From Cupriavidus oxalaticus (lineage in GTDB: Bacteria > Pseudomonadota > Gammaproteobacteria > Burkholderiales > Burkholderiaceae): a stretch of 64,000 nucleotides of DNA. Location: the NCBI RefSeq assembly GCF_004768545.1, contig NZ_CP038634.1, positions 1,798,001-1,862,000 of the forward strand, written 5' to 3'. The notes beneath the pieces were generated by a model that did not search any database, was not told the origin of the DNA, and saw only the letters and a list, made by a program, of their open reading frames with translations. Below, piece by piece: positions 1 through 8,853 of the stretch. A program made the position numbers and the translations under genes. The first letter of the stretch is position 1, and the number at the start of each line of letters is the position of its first letter.

Positions 1-309
1 CTGCTGGCGTTCCTGCTGCAGCACAAGTGCGGCACCGCCTGCGAGCTGTGTCCGCTGCGCGCGCGCGTGTTGCAGGGTGCCAATACCCTGCGCAACGCGC
101 TGGCGGCCCGGATGGCCGAGCCAGCCCAGGCTGGCCTGCTGGTCGCGCACCTGTGGGGCTTGCTCAGCGCCCATGCGCTGCAGCTGGCGCCGTCCGGCTT
201 GTCCGGGTGCGCGGCATCGCTGGCGCGGCTGTATGCGGCACCTGGTATGCAACGCGGTGCATGCCCGGACGGGGCCACCGGCCCGGCATTTCCTCGGGAT
301 ACCCCCTAG
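1..309 (+). CDS. C-terminal part of an unrecognised protein
   Basis: The first reading frame is open from the window edge to a TAG at 307-309, giving the last 102 residues of a gene that begins upstream. I do not recognise the family. Visible features are a Leu/Ala-rich helical composition and a small cysteine cluster (C10-x3-C14-x2-C17 of the fragment) that could bind metal. The stop codon is also the first three bases of a predicted operator (307-322). Because only the tail is present, a function cannot be assigned, and it is possible that the frame is not translated at all. Confidence 0.45.
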   Translation: MLAFLLQHKCGTACELCPLRARVLQGANTLRNALAARMAEPAQAGLLVAHLWGLLSAHALQLAPSGLSGCAASLARLYAAPGMQRGACPDGATGPAFPRDTP

Positions 310-322
310 TCTGCTCGGACGA
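307..322 (+). promoter_or_regulatory. Predicted LuxR-type operator, TAGTCT-GCTC-GGACGA
   Basis: Match to the window-wide palindrome TNGTCC-N4-GGACNA with one change in the left half. A -10-like TACGAT lies at 345-350, starting 30.5 bp from the palindrome centre. The start codon of the small exported protein follows at 390. This is inferred from recurrence, not from known binding data. Confidence 0.6.
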
Positions 323-389
323 AGAGACGGCGGCGAGCGCCGCCTACGATGCTGTCAAAGGACCCGGAAAGGGTGCGGAGGAGACAGCG

Positions 390-614
390 ATGAAGCGGCT
401 CGGATTGCGTTGGGCGGCCGGGCTGGCCGCGGTAGGGGCCGGCCTGGGAGTGGCCTGGGTGCTTGCAGGCGGGAATGGGGTCGCCGTGGCATACGGCGGC
501 CACGATGAAGCCCGTGCTGCCGGCACGGCGGGTCCGGATGGGTGCGATGCTGCCTGCGTGCGCAGCCGGGGCGTTGCGGCGATGGTGGTGCTCAGCCAGC
601 GCCCGCCGCAATGA
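390..614 (+). CDS. Small exported or membrane-anchored hypothetical protein (74 aa)
   Basis: The ATG at 390 follows a good Shine-Dalgarno sequence (GGAGGAGAC at 377-385), which decides the start. Residues 1-30 form a typical signal sequence or anchor: Lys/Arg near the N-terminus, then an Ala/Gly/Val-rich hydrophobic stretch. The rest is short, with two Cys residues (D-G-C-D-A-A-C) that could form a disulfide in the periplasm. No family is recognised. An operator and a TACGAT -10 sit directly upstream, so it is probably expressed with the steroid regulon. The frame could be spurious, but the ribosome site and promoter argue for a real gene. Confidence 0.5.
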   Translation: MKRLGLRWAAGLAAVGAGLGVAWVLAGGNGVAVAYGGHDEARAAGTAGPDGCDAACVRSRGVAAMVVLSQRPPQ

Positions 615-644
615 CGGCGGCGGGGTGGTCTTCCACGCTATGGG

Positions 645-1115
645 TCAGCCCTGGCGCTGCGCGTGCAGCGCTTCGGCGCGCGCCTTGACATCCCTTGCCA
701 CCTGGTCGAAGCCCTGTTTTACCCAGGCGCCGTGTTCGCGCATGATGGTTTCGGCGTTCAGGCCCAGGAACAGGTCGGTGGTGAAGTAGTAGGTGCGGGC
801 GGGTGCGATTGCTTCTATGTACTGGTCGCGGCGGGCGGCGTCCTTGTTTGCGTCGGTGGGGCGTTGCTCCCACGACAGCAGGCGTTCCGGTTCCCATGCC
901 ACGAGGTACTCATTGACCGGGATGATCTGGTCGGTGCCCGGGATGCGGACTTGCATGTGGACCATGTCGCCAAGCTTCGCAGTGGTTTCCAGGCCGGGGC
1001 AGAAGGTGTTCCATTCCGCGTAGCGGGGGAAGTCGGTCAGGACTTCCCATACCAGGGAAGCGGGGGCTTCGATTTCCACGGTGATTGAGGTGACCAGATT
1101 TTCTGGCTTGGCCAT
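645..1115 (-). CDS. SRPBCC (START-like) family protein, 156 aa
   Basis: This encodes a small alpha/beta protein of the SRPBCC/polyketide-cyclase type, which forms a deep hydrophobic ligand pocket. The N-terminal pattern (I-T-V-E-I-E-A-P-A-S-L-V-W-E-V-L-T-D-F-P-R-Y-A-E-W-N) is the family signature near residues 8-33. The start at 1115 is chosen because AAGGAGACA lies just upstream; a longer frame to 1382 has no ribosome site and non-coding-like composition. Family members bind or transform hydrophobic aromatics and lipids, so binding of a steroid or degradation intermediate is plausible, but the substrate is not known. A predicted operator lies 80 bp upstream at 1195-1210. Confidence 0.8.
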   Translation of the reverse strand: MAKPENLVTSITVEIEAPASLVWEVLTDFPRYAEWNTFCPGLETTAKLGDMVHMQVRIPGTDQIIPVNEYLVAWEPERLLSWEQRPTDANKDAARRDQYIEAIAPARTYYFTTDLFLGLNAETIMREHGAWVKQGFDQVARDVKARAEALHAQRQG

Positions 1116-1194
1116 TCTGTTGTCTCCTTTCATTTCTTTGTTTGGGAATCCAACACTAGGGCTGGGCTGTGCGGGGCGCATACCCTGAATGGAC

Positions 1195-1210
1195 GAGTCT
1201 GGGTGGACGA
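1195..1210. promoter_or_regulatory. Predicted operator, GAGTCT-GGGT-GGACGA
   Basis: Right half perfect, left half with two changes. It lies between the SRPBCC gene (start 1115, minus strand) and the 3' end of the first LuxR gene. No convincing -10 is seen at the usual distance on the minus strand; on the plus strand GATATT occurs at 1233-1238 but faces no gene. Its role is therefore less certain than that of the other sites. The remainder of 1116-1378 holds no gene that I can see. Confidence 0.4.
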
Positions 1211-1378
1211 TGATGATTTGGTGTTGCTGGGGGATATTGGGGGTATGCTCCGCGAGTCTCCGGATGCTGTGAGCTTGGTGCCGGCCTTGGGGGTGATGGT
1301 CGGCATTTTTTTTATGGAATGTTGGCTTGCGGCTCGGCATTGACGCGATTGTTGAACGAGCCCAGAGCTGTGGGTGCC

Positions 1379-2518
1379 TCACCCCATCCCCACCACACTA
1401 GACAACAGCATCTTCACCAACACCGCCTGCCTTGTCGCCCCGGTCTTGGCAAAGATCCCCCGCAGGTGCGCGCGTACCGTGTTCTTCTTCACGCCGAGCC
1501 TGACGGCTGCTTCATCCAGCGTCAGGCCATCGACCATCAGCAAGGCCAGCTCGATCTCCGTTGGCGTCAGGTGGAACAGCTTGCGCAGGCTGGCGTGCGT
1601 GTTGCGCGGCGACCCGGCCGGGTCGCGGATGAATACCGCGACCGCGGGGCGGCGGGCCTTGTCTTCGGTGCGGTAGCTGAGGGGAATGGGCCGCACCAGC
1701 ACGCTCAGCGGCGTGGCCGCCGCGGGGCGGCTGAGCAGCGTGACTTCGCTGCGCGAGGTGGCCAGTGCGTGGGCTTGCGCGGCGTCTTCGAGGATCTTGC
1801 GGAAGCGGCGGTTTTCCACCGGGCAGTGTGCGTGCAGCGTGCCGCCGGACAGATGGAGGCCGTCGCGCTCTTGCAGCAGGCGCCTGGCGACGTCGTTGCT
1901 GCGGATGGCCTTGCCGTGTTCGTCGAGGATGATGGTGCCGACCAGCAGCCGGTCCACGGCTTCCGCGTACAGGGCGCGCTCGGATTGCAGCAGGTCGAGC
2001 GCGGCATGCAGGTCGACCGCGCGCTTCAGGTGCGGCAGCAGGCCTTGCAGCAGCGCCCTCTCGGTGGCGCCGAAATCCTGGCCGGCCTCGCCGCGGCTGA
2101 TGAACAGCGCGCATTCCACGCCGTCGGCGGTGACGAGGTTGGCGGCGAGGATATAGCGCAGGTCCAGCGGCGCGAGGTACTGGGTATAGAACGGGTGGGC
2201 CAGCCACCCGGCTTCGCCGAACAGTTCATCGGCGCTGAAGAGGCGGTCGGGATGGAGGTCGAGGAAGGGGCACAGCGCGTAGTACTGCTCGCTGTACGAG
2301 GGTTCGCCGGGCAGGTGCGGGCCGTAGGCGGAGGCGTTGACGATCAGGCCAAGGCGGTCGGTGGCGGGGTGGCGCAGCACCAGCGTGACGAAGACGGCCT
2401 CGAGGCGCTGGCGCACGGTTTCGAGGAAGCCGGCCCAGGGGACGGCTTCGGTGGGACCCTGGTAGAGCTGGGCGAGCAGGGCGCTGAGTTCGGCGGCCTG
2501 CAGGGAATGTGGCAGCAT
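1379..2518 (-). CDS. LuxR-type transcriptional regulator 1 (TeiR/TesR-like)
   Basis: A 379-residue regulator with a C-terminal LuxR-type helix-turn-helix in the last 65 residues (L-T-P-T-E-I-E-L-A-L-L-M ... T-V-R-A-H-L-R-G-I-F-A-K-T-G). The N-terminal part starts with the Y-Q-G-P-x-E-x-V-P-W motif that all three LuxR proteins of this window share. Length and layout fit TeiR/TesR, the LuxR-type activator of steroid genes in Comamonas testosteroni. The start at 2518 was set by aligning the N-termini of the paralogues; the longer frame to 2602 would translate a palindromic repeat. An operator and a minus-strand TACGAT (2659-2654) lie upstream, so it may control itself or be controlled by a paralogue. 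The effector is unknown. Confidence 0.85.
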   Translation of the reverse strand: MLPHSLQAAELSALLAQLYQGPTEAVPWAGFLETVRQRLEAVFVTLVLRHPATDRLGLIVNASAYGPHLPGEPSYSEQYYALCPFLDLHPDRLFSADELFGEAGWLAHPFYTQYLAPLDLRYILAANLVTADGVECALFISRGEAGQDFGATERALLQGLLPHLKRAVDLHAALDLLQSERALYAEAVDRLLVGTIILDEHGKAIRSNDVARRLLQERDGLHLSGGTLHAHCPVENRRFRKILEDAAQAHALATSRSEVTLLSRPAAATPLSVLVRPIPLSYRTEDKARRPAVAVFIRDPAGSPRNTHASLRKLFHLTPTEIELALLMVDGLTLDEAAVRLGVKKNTVRAHLRGIFAKTGATRQAVLVKMLLSSVVGMG

Positions 2519-2548
2519 GGTCGAGGCGTGTGGGTTGATGGCCGGTGT

Positions 2549-2578
2549 GCTCCCTCTCCCGCAGGCGGGAGAGGGAGC
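2549..2578. repeat. GC-rich palindromic repeat (copy 1 of 4)
   Basis: Perfect inverted repeat with 14-bp arms (GCTCCCTCTCCCGC at 2549-2562 and its complement at 2565-2578) around a 2-base loop. Related hairpins occur at 16131, 25440 and 45914, all in intergenic DNA. It resembles REP-type elements and could act as a transcription barrier or mRNA-stabilising hairpin. Confidence 0.75.
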
Positions 2579-2680
2579 AAGCAGTCGGCCATGCAAGCGC
2601 ATTGGTCCCGGGTGGGCGCGGTCAGGATCTCCGGCAGAAACTCGGATTCGCCCATCGTACCCACCCCCACCACGGCCTCA

Positions 2681-2696
2681 TCGTCCATTCAGCCTA
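2681..2696 (-). promoter_or_regulatory. Predicted operator of LuxR gene 1, TAGGCT-GAAT-GGACGA
   Basis: Read on the minus strand, the right half is perfect and is followed by TGAG as at 52499; the left half has two changes. A minus-strand TACGAT at 2659-2654 begins 29.5 bp from the centre, the spacing seen at 307. The TAG at the left end is also the stop codon of cysNC. Confidence 0.55.
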
Positions 2697-4616
2697 AGTC
2701 CTATCCCGCAGCCACGCCACGATCCGTTCCGCCGCCTGCTCAGCCGTGTCGGCGGTGGTGTCGATGCGCAGCTCGGGCCGGTCGGGCGCCTCGTACGGCG
2801 AATCGATGCCGGTGAAGTTCTTCAGCTCGCCGCGCCGCGCCTTGCGGTACAGGCCCTTGGGGTCGCGCTGCTCGGCCACCGCCAGCGGCGTATCGATGAA
2901 GACCTCGACGAATTCGCCGTCGCCCGCCAGCGTGCGCGCCATCTCACGCTCGGAGCGGAACGGCGAGATGAACGACACCAGCACGATCAGCCCCGCATCG
3001 AGCATCAGCCTTGCCACTTCAGCCACGCGCCGGATGTTCTCGACGCGGTCGGCCTCGGAGAAGCCCAGGTCCTTGTTCAGCCCATGGCGCACGTTGTCGC
3101 CATCGAGCAGGTAGGTGTGGTGGCCGAGCGCATGCAGACGTTTTTCCACCAGGTTGGCGATGGTGGACTTGCCCGCGCCGGACAGCCCGGTGAACCAGAC
3201 GATGCGCGGTGACTGGTGCTTGAGCGCGGCGTGGGCGCGGCGGTCTACGTCGATCGCCTGCCAGTGGACGTTCTGCGCCCGGCGCAGCGCAAAATGCAGC
3301 ATGCCGGCGCCGACGGTGTTGTTGGTCAGGCGGTCGATGACGATGAAGCCGCCCAGTTCGCGGCTGCGCGCATAGGGGTCGAACGCCACCGGCCGGTCCA
3401 GGTGCAGGTTGCACACGCCGATCTCGTTGAGCTCCAGCGTGCGCGCGGCCAGGTGTTCGAGCGTGTTGACGTTGACCTTGTACTTGGGCTGCGCGACCGT
3501 CACGCCCACGGTGCGCGTGCCGAGCTTGAGCAGGTAGGGGCGGCCGGGCAGCATCGCATCCTCGCTCATCCACACCAGCGTGGCTTCGAACTGGTCGGCC
3601 ACCGCGGGCGGGTCTTCCGCGCACGCGAGCACATCGCCGCGGCTGATGTCGATCTCGTCGGCCAGCGTCAGCGTCACCGCCTGGCCGCGTACCGCATGCT
3701 CGCATTCGCCATTGGCGCCGACGATGGCGGCCACGCGGCTTTCGCGGCCCGAGGGCAGCGCGCGCACCCGGTCGCCGCGGCGGATTTCGCCGGCGCTGAC
3801 GGTGCCGGCGAAGCCGCGGAAATCCAGGTTGGGCCGGTTGACCCACTGCACCGGCAGCCGGAACGACTCGTCCTGCACGGGTGCGCTGTCGATCGGCACG
3901 GTTTCCAGGTGCTGCATCAGCGTCGGGCCCTGGTACCACGGCGTGCTGGCGCTGGGCGCGGTGATGTTGTCCCCACGCAGCGCGGACATCGGGATGCAGG
4001 TGATATCGGTCAGCCCGATCTGGCGTGCGAATTCGCGGTACTCGGTTTCGATGCGCGTATGGACCTCGCGCGAGTAGTCCACCATGTCGAGCTTGTTGAC
4101 CGCCAGCACCACGCGCCGGATGCCCAGCGTTGACACCAGGTAGCTGTGCCGGCGCGTCTGCGTCTGCACGCCGCGGCGCGCGTCCACCAGCAGGATGGCC
4201 AGGTCGGCGGTGGACGCGCCCGTGACCATGTTGCGGGTGTATTGCTCGTGCCCCGGCGTGTCGGCGACGATGAACTTGCGCTTGTCGGTGGCAAAGAAGC
4301 GGTAGGCCACGTCGATAGTGATGCCCTGTTCGCGTTCGGCGGCCAGGCCATCCACCAGCAGCGCGAAGTCGAGGTTGTCGCCCTGCGTGCCCATCTTCCT
4401 CGAATCGGCTTCGAGTTGCGCCAGCTGGTCCTCGAACAGCATCTTCGACTCATACAGCAGCCGGCCGATCAGCGTGCTCTTGCCGTCGTCGACGCTGCCG
4501 CAGGTGATGAAGCGCAGCAGGCTCTTGCCTTGCTGGGCATGGAGGTAGTGGGCGATCTCGCTCTGCGTGCCCGCGGGCTGCGCCATCGGCGGCGCGGTGT
4601 CGATCAGCGTTGCCAT
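2694..4616 (-). CDS. cysNC: Bifunctional sulfate adenylyltransferase GTPase subunit / APS kinase (CysN-CysC fusion)
   Basis: A 640-residue cytoplasmic fusion. The N-terminal half is the CysN GTPase, which with CysD makes adenosine 5'-phosphosulfate from ATP and sulfate: P-loop G-S-V-D-D-G-K-S at about 40-47, D-T-P-G-H-E at 119-124, N-K-L-D at 174-177. The C-terminal part is APS kinase (CysC): P-loop G-L-S-G-A-G-K-S near 477-484, followed by the [10 protein letters not shown] motif. The product is PAPS, the sulfate donor of sulfotransferases. The ATG overlaps the cysD stop (TGATG at 4618-4614), so the two are translationally coupled. The fused form is the one found in NodQ of rhizobia, which serves Nod-factor sulfation, and a sulfotransferase gene stands on the other side of the shared promoter region here. 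Confidence 0.93.
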   Translation of the reverse strand: MATLIDTAPPMAQPAGTQSEIAHYLHAQQGKSLLRFITCGSVDDGKSTLIGRLLYESKMLFEDQLAQLEADSRKMGTQGDNLDFALLVDGLAAEREQGITIDVAYRFFATDKRKFIVADTPGHEQYTRNMVTGASTADLAILLVDARRGVQTQTRRHSYLVSTLGIRRVVLAVNKLDMVDYSREVHTRIETEYREFARQIGLTDITCIPMSALRGDNITAPSASTPWYQGPTLMQHLETVPIDSAPVQDESFRLPVQWVNRPNLDFRGFAGTVSAGEIRRGDRVRALPSGRESRVAAIVGANGECEHAVRGQAVTLTLADEIDISRGDVLACAEDPPAVADQFEATLVWMSEDAMLPGRPYLLKLGTRTVGVTVAQPKYKVNVNTLEHLAARTLELNEIGVCNLHLDRPVAFDPYARSRELGGFIVIDRLTNNTVGAGMLHFALRRAQNVHWQAIDVDRRAHAALKHQSPRIVWFTGLSGAGKSTIANLVEKRLHALGHHTYLLDGDNVRHGLNKDLGFSEADRVENIRRVAEVARLMLDAGLIVLVSFISPFRSEREMARTLAGDGEFVEVFIDTPLAVAEQRDPKGLYRKARRGELKNFTGIDSPYEAPDRPELRIDTTADTAEQAAERIVAWLRDRT

Positions 4617-5512
4617 CAGAAGTATCCCTCCTGCTTCTTCTTCTCCATCGAACCGGCCGAATCGCTGTCGATCAGCCGTCCCTGGCGCTCCGACGTGGTC
4701 GCCAGCAGCATTTCCTGGATGATGCCGCCGAGCGTGTCGGCCTCGCTCTCGATCGCGCCGGTGAGCGGGTAGCAGCCCAGCGTGCGGAAGCGGACCTTGC
4801 GCATCCGCGGCGTTTCGCCGGGGCGCAGCGGCAGGCGCTCGTCGTCGACCATGATCAGCGTGCCGTCGCGCTCGACTACCGGACGCTCCCTGGCAAAGTA
4901 GAGCGGCACGATCGGGATGTCGTTGAGGTAGATGTATTGCCAGATATCGAGCTCGGTCCAGTTCGACAGCGGAAACACGCGCAGGCTCTCGCCTTTGCGC
5001 TTGCGGGTGTTGTACTGGCGCCAGAGTTCGGGGCGCTGCATCTTCGGGTCCCAGCGGTGCTGGGCGGTGCGCACCGAGAACACCCGCTCCTTGGCGCGCG
5101 ACTTTTCCTCGTCGCGGCGCGCGCCGCCGAAAGCGGCGTCAAAGCCGTAGTGGTCCAGCGCCTGCTTCAGGCCCTGCGTTTTCCATACGTCGGTGTGGAC
5201 GGCCGAGCCGTGCTCGTGCGGGCTGATATTGCGCTCCACCCCTTCGGGGTTGATATGCACGCGCAGGTCCAGGCCGAGCCGGTCGGCGGTCTGGTCGCGG
5301 AACGCGATCATCTCGCGGAATTTCCACGTGGTATCGACATGCAGCAGCGGGAACGGCGGCCGCGCGGGATGGAAGGCCTTCATCGCAAGGTGCAGCATCA
5401 CGGCGCTGTCCTTGCCGATGGAATAGAGCATGACGGGGTTTTCGCATTCCGCCACCACCTCCCGCATGATGTGGATGCTCTCCGCCTCCAGTTGCTCCAG
5501 GTGGGTCAACAT
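4616..5512 (-). CDS. cysD: Sulfate adenylyltransferase subunit 2 (CysD)
   Basis: The 298-residue catalytic subunit of ATP sulfurylase, of the PAPS-reductase-like fold. It carries the pyrophosphate-binding S-I-G-K-D-S loop ([11 protein letters not shown]) near residues 30-38, the [15 protein letters not shown] motif, and the C-terminal [10 protein letters not shown] ending typical of CysD. The start at 5512 (AGGAGAACCCG upstream) gives the usual length; the frame extends to 5842, but that part is promoter DNA. It is first in a two-gene operon with cysNC. Its promoter region carries a perfect operator (5603-5618) with a TACCTT -10 at 5579-5574, so it appears to belong to the steroid regulon rather than to sulfate assimilation; no cysH, cysI or cysJ is nearby. 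Confidence 0.93.
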   Translation of the reverse strand: MLTHLEQLEAESIHIMREVVAECENPVMLYSIGKDSAVMLHLAMKAFHPARPPFPLLHVDTTWKFREMIAFRDQTADRLGLDLRVHINPEGVERNISPHEHGSAVHTDVWKTQGLKQALDHYGFDAAFGGARRDEEKSRAKERVFSVRTAQHRWDPKMQRPELWRQYNTRKRKGESLRVFPLSNWTELDIWQYIYLNDIPIVPLYFARERPVVERDGTLIMVDDERLPLRPGETPRMRKVRFRTLGCYPLTGAIESEADTLGGIIQEMLLATTSERQGRLIDSDSAGSMEKKKQEGYF

Positions 5513-5600
5513 CGGGTTCTCCTCTTGGTTTGCCGGCCCATGCACGGATCTCGCGGTGGCCTGGCATGGCCACAAGGTAGCGAGCCGGGGCCCCGCGCCA

Positions 5601-5665
5601 CTTCGTCCGGGCGGACTAGGAAATCGCGGGCCGCGGCATGCAATTCCTAGTCCGCCCGGACGAGG
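5601..5665. promoter_or_regulatory. Divergent promoter region with two perfect operators in a large inverted repeat
   Basis: Two perfect copies of the palindrome, TCGTCC-GGGC-GGACTA at 5603-5618 and TAGTCC-GCCC-GGACGA at 5648-5663, face each other. They sit in a 20-bp inverted repeat (5603-5622 with 5644-5663). Towards cysD, TACCTT lies at 5579-5574; towards the DUF1214-like gene, TATCGT lies at 5687-5692. Both begin 31.5 bp from the centre of their operator. The symmetry suggests that one regulator activates both directions together. Confidence 0.7.
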
Positions 5666-5723
5666 AAGCGCTGGGCCTGCACTGGGTATCGTTGCTTCGC
5701 CGACGAACCACGGGAGCAGGCAG

Positions 5724-6833
5724 ATGGCGACCTCCGCCGAAGACCAATTGCTGAGCGGCCACACCTGGGCCGAGTTTTGCGAAGTGCTCAAGCGCAGCGG
5801 GCAGCAGATCCTGCGCCCCGAAGCGCCGACCGACGCGCTCACGCGCGCCGAGGGCTTCCGCTACCTGAGCCGCTTGCTGCGCATTGCGCTGGAGATGCAT
5901 GTGGAGTTCGCCGATCCGGCGTTTCCCGGCTTCTTCTCGCCGTCGCACGAGACCGCCAAGATCGGCGCTGACAATCCGGACAACCTGTACCGCTACGCGC
6001 GCCTGGACGGCAATGCGGCGTACCGCATCCGCGGCCGGCGCGGCACGGTGGCGTACCTCAGCTTCGGCACGCAGAAGGGTGGCTACGAAACCGATGGACG
6101 CATGGTCCAGACCGGCTTTATCGACAGCAGCCAGCTGGCGGTGGCGGCGGACGGCAGCTTCGAGATCGTCCTCGGCGCTCAGCCGCAGCAGGGCAATTGG
6201 GTGCGCATGGAGCCGGCCACCAATGCGCTGGTGGTGCGCCAGACCTTCCTCGACCGCAAGGCAGAGACCCCGGCCGAACTGCATATCGAACGCGTTGACG
6301 GCAACGGCAAGCCGCCCGCGCTGAGCGCCGAGCGCCTGCACGGCGGCCTGCTGCGCGCCGCCGGCTTTGTCGAAAGCACCGCGCGCATCTTTGCCGACTG
6401 GGCCAGGGGCTACGGTGGCCACGTCAACGCCCTGCCGCCCGCGGACCAGGCCGTGTGCCAGGCGGCGGGCGGCGATCCCAACATCTTCTATTACCACTCC
6501 TGCTGGCAGCTCGCGGATGACGAGGCGCTGGTGGTCGAGGTCGACCGGGTGCCGGACTGCGAGTTCTGGAACTTCCAGATCAACAACTACTGGATGGAGT
6601 CGCTCGACTACCGCTACCACGACATCTGCATCAACAAGCACGGCGCCCGGCTCGATGCCGGTGGCGGCGTCACCGTCATCCTCAGTGCGGGCGATCCGGG
6701 CCTGTCCAACTGGCTGGAGACCGCCGGCCATCGCAACGGCACCATGTGCTGGCGCTGGGTGGGCGCGGCGCAGCCGGCGCATCCGCGCACGCGCGTGGTC
6801 AAGCTCGCATCGCTCAGGGAGAACAACGCATGA
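5724..6833 (+). CDS. DUF1214-like protein of unknown function, 369 aa
   Basis: A soluble protein with no signal peptide. The C-terminal third has the pattern of DUF1214-type proteins: W-x-F-x-I-N-N-Y-W, a Y-H-D-I-C-I-N-K segment and a late [10 protein letters not shown] motif. No catalytic motif is recognised. The start at 5724 has a moderate ribosome site (GGGAGCAGGCAG). It is the first gene of an operon: its TGA overlaps the ATG of the sulfotransferase (ATGA at 6830-6833), so the two products are likely to act together. A role in presenting or modifying the sulfotransferase substrate is possible but is only inference from context. Confidence 0.75.
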   Translation: MATSAEDQLLSGHTWAEFCEVLKRSGQQILRPEAPTDALTRAEGFRYLSRLLRIALEMHVEFADPAFPGFFSPSHETAKIGADNPDNLYRYARLDGNAAYRIRGRRGTVAYLSFGTQKGGYETDGRMVQTGFIDSSQLAVAADGSFEIVLGAQPQQGNWVRMEPATNALVVRQTFLDRKAETPAELHIERVDGNGKPPALSAERLHGGLLRAAGFVESTARIFADWARGYGGHVNALPPADQAVCQAAGGDPNIFYYHSCWQLADDEALVVEVDRVPDCEFWNFQINNYWMESLDYRYHDICINKHGARLDAGGGVTVILSAGDPGLSNWLETAGHRNGTMCWRWVGAAQPAHPRTRVVKLASLRENNA

Positions 6834-7999
6834 AGGGCATCAACGTGAAGGGCCTGCTTGCGCAGGCGAGCGAGCAGGCCGGCGGCCTGGCCGACTTCGG
6901 CCCGGGCAACTACCGCGAGGCCCTGGACGTGCTGTCCGATTCGCTGGCACGCGAGGCCGGCCTCTCGCAGCAAGGCGAGCAACTGCTGCAAGCCAAGCTG
7001 CAGGCCCAGCTGGTGAACCGGCTGGTGATCCAGGACTACTGCAGGCGCCATCCGGGGATCCTGCAGGAGCGCGTGGAAGACCCGCTGGTCATCGTCGGGC
7101 TGCCGCGCACCGGCACCACGCTGCTGCAGCGCATGCTGGCTACCGACGCGCGCTTCTGCTCGGCGGCGTGGTGGGAAACCCGCTACCCCGCGCCGCTGCC
7201 CGGCGAGGACGTGCGCGATGCCAGCCGGCGCATTGCGCTGGCGCGCGACGAAGTGGCGCAGATGATCCGCTTCATCCCGGACATCCTCGCCATCCATCCG
7301 CTCGACGCCATGGCCGCCGACGAGGAATTCATGCTGATGGAGCATTCATTCCTGTGCGCAATGGACTCCTACGCCAACGTGCCCGGCTACACCGGCTGGC
7401 TGGCGTGCCAGGACCGCACCGAGGTCTACGACTACCTGAAGACCATGCTGCAGTTCCTTCAGTGGCAGAAGCGCCAGCGCGGCGAGGGGACCGCGCAGCG
7501 CTGGGTGCTGAAGACCCCGCAGCATTTGCATACGCTGGGAGTCCTGTTCCGGGTGTTCCCGGGCGCGCAGGTGGTGCTGACCCACCGCGATCCGGTCCAG
7601 ACCATCCCGTCGATGGCCAGCATGGCGCATACGTTGTGGAAGATGTACGCCGATGCGCCGGATCCGGTCGCGGTAGGCCGCCAATGGAGCGAACAGATGC
7701 GGCGCGGCACCGATCACGCCATGGCCGTGCGCGACGCCATGCCCGCCGGCCGCTTCCTCGACGTGCGTTTCGAGGATACGGTGCGCGATCCCTTCGGTGT
7801 GGCGCAGGCGGTCTATCGCTTCGCCGGCATGCCGCTGACCGAGGCCGCGCGCGCCGGCATGTGGGCATGGATGGAAAGCAATCCGCGCAACCGGCGCGCG
7901 GCGCACGCCTATACGCCCGAGCAGTTCGGGCTGAGCCAGGCACAGCTGGCACGCGATTTCGCCGGCTATCGCGCACGCCATGTGCTGAGCCGCGACTGA
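6830..7999 (+). CDS. PAPS-dependent sulfotransferase family protein
   Basis: A 389-residue cytoplasmic protein with the two PAPS-binding signatures of sulfotransferases: the 5'-phosphosulfate loop G-L-P-R-T-G-T-T-L-L-Q at residues 90-100 and the 3'-phosphate region V-L-T-H-R-D-P-V-Q at about 249-257, preceded by W-V-L-K-T-P-Q-H-L (225-233). It would transfer sulfate from PAPS to a hydroxyl or amine of a small acceptor, which the sequence does not identify. The start at 6830 is set by translational coupling to the upstream gene (ATGA). The neighbouring divergent cysD-cysNC genes make PAPS, and all share an operator pair with the steroid regulon, so a sterol, steroid or lipid acceptor is a reasonable hypothesis. 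Confidence 0.85.
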   Translation: MKGINVKGLLAQASEQAGGLADFGPGNYREALDVLSDSLAREAGLSQQGEQLLQAKLQAQLVNRLVIQDYCRRHPGILQERVEDPLVIVGLPRTGTTLLQRMLATDARFCSAAWWETRYPAPLPGEDVRDASRRIALARDEVAQMIRFIPDILAIHPLDAMAADEEFMLMEHSFLCAMDSYANVPGYTGWLACQDRTEVYDYLKTMLQFLQWQKRQRGEGTAQRWVLKTPQHLHTLGVLFRVFPGAQVVLTHRDPVQTIPSMASMAHTLWKMYADAPDPVAVGRQWSEQMRRGTDHAMAVRDAMPAGRFLDVRFEDTVRDPFGVAQAVYRFAGMPLTEAARAGMWAWMESNPRNRRAAHAYTPEQFGLSQAQLARDFAGYRARHVLSRD

Positions 8000-8028
8000 T
8001 ACCGAAAACACACCGAGGAGACATCCAC

Positions 8029-8820
8029 ATGCTGCTGAAAGACAAGATCGTGATCGTATCGGGCATCGGCCCCGGTCTGGGCATCAAGCTGGCGGTAGAG
8101 GCCGCGCGCGAGGGCGCCCGCGCCGTTGCCATCGCCGCGCGCACCGCCGCGAAGCTGGACGAGGCCCAGGCCCGCATCGATGCACTGGGCGCCGACTGTG
8201 AAGTGCTGAAGGTGGTGACCGACATCACCGACCGCGCCCAGTCCCGCCATCTCGCCAGCGAGACCGTGCGCCGCTTCGGCCGCATCGACGCGCTGGTCAA
8301 CAGCGCCTTCCAGCACGGCAATTTCCCCGAGCCGGTGGAAGCCGCCGACCTGGACGTCTGGCGCCAGGTGTTCGACACCAATGTCTTCGGCACCATGACG
8401 CTGACGCAGGAGGTGGCCGCGCTGATGAAGCCGCAGGGCGGCGGCGCCATCGTGATGATCAACACCCAGGCCACGCGCAAGCCGATGCCCGGCGAATCGG
8501 GCTACGCCGCGTCCAAGGGCGCGCTGGCGGTGGCGGTCAAGTACCTGGCGCGCGAGCTGGGGCCGCATGGCATCCGCGCCAACAGCATCTTCATGGGCTG
8601 GATGTGGGGCGCGCCGGTGCAGGGTTATGTGCGCCACGCCGCGGCCGAACAGGGGGTCGCCGAGGACGCTATCATCGCACCGGTGGCTTCCCAGATTGCG
8701 TTGGGCCGCATGCCGACGGACGACGACTGCGCGCGCGCGGCGCTGTTCCTGGTGTCGGACTACGCCCGTGCGATCACCGGGGCCTCGCTGGATGCCAACG
8801 GTGGCGACTTCATGCCCTGA
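8029..8820 (+). CDS. SDR-family oxidoreductase, 263 aa
   Basis: A classical short-chain dehydrogenase with an unusual nucleotide loop (V-S-G-I-G-P-G-L-G near residues 11-19 in place of the usual T-G-x3-G-I-G), the N-S-A-F-Q variant of the NNAG motif, and the catalytic Y-A-A-S-K near residue 160. Serine of the triad is replaced in the M-I-N-T-Q-A-T region by Thr or Asn, so activity cannot be assumed. The ribosome site GAGGAGACATCC precedes the ATG at 8029, 29 bp after the sulfotransferase. It belongs to the sulfotransferase operon. It may oxidise or reduce the hydroxyl group before or after sulfation; the substrate is unknown. Confidence 0.8.
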   Translation: MLLKDKIVIVSGIGPGLGIKLAVEAAREGARAVAIAARTAAKLDEAQARIDALGADCEVLKVVTDITDRAQSRHLASETVRRFGRIDALVNSAFQHGNFPEPVEAADLDVWRQVFDTNVFGTMTLTQEVAALMKPQGGGAIVMINTQATRKPMPGESGYAASKGALAVAVKYLARELGPHGIRANSIFMGWMWGAPVQGYVRHAAAEQGVAEDAIIAPVASQIALGRMPTDDDCARAALFLVSDYARAITGASLDANGGDFMP

Positions 8821-8853
8821 CCGGCCGGACCGACTGCTCTACTGCCAACTGCC

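Noticed and set aside
2694..5512. cysD-cysNC as the ordinary sulfate-assimilation locus
   Set aside because: No sulfite reductase, APS/PAPS reductase or sulfate transporter gene is nearby, and the promoter region carries the steroid-regulon operator; a housekeeping role is not excluded but is the less supported reading.
4616..5842. An N-terminally extended cysD reaching to 5842
   Set aside because: The extension crosses both operators and the promoter, and the family N-terminus begins at the ATG at 5512 with a good ribosome site.
6367..8820. An 817-codon plus-strand frame covering the sulfotransferase and SDR
   Set aside because: Its last third is the SDR at 8029 in its true frame; the first two thirds read out of frame through the DUF1214-like gene and the sulfotransferase and are not a fusion.
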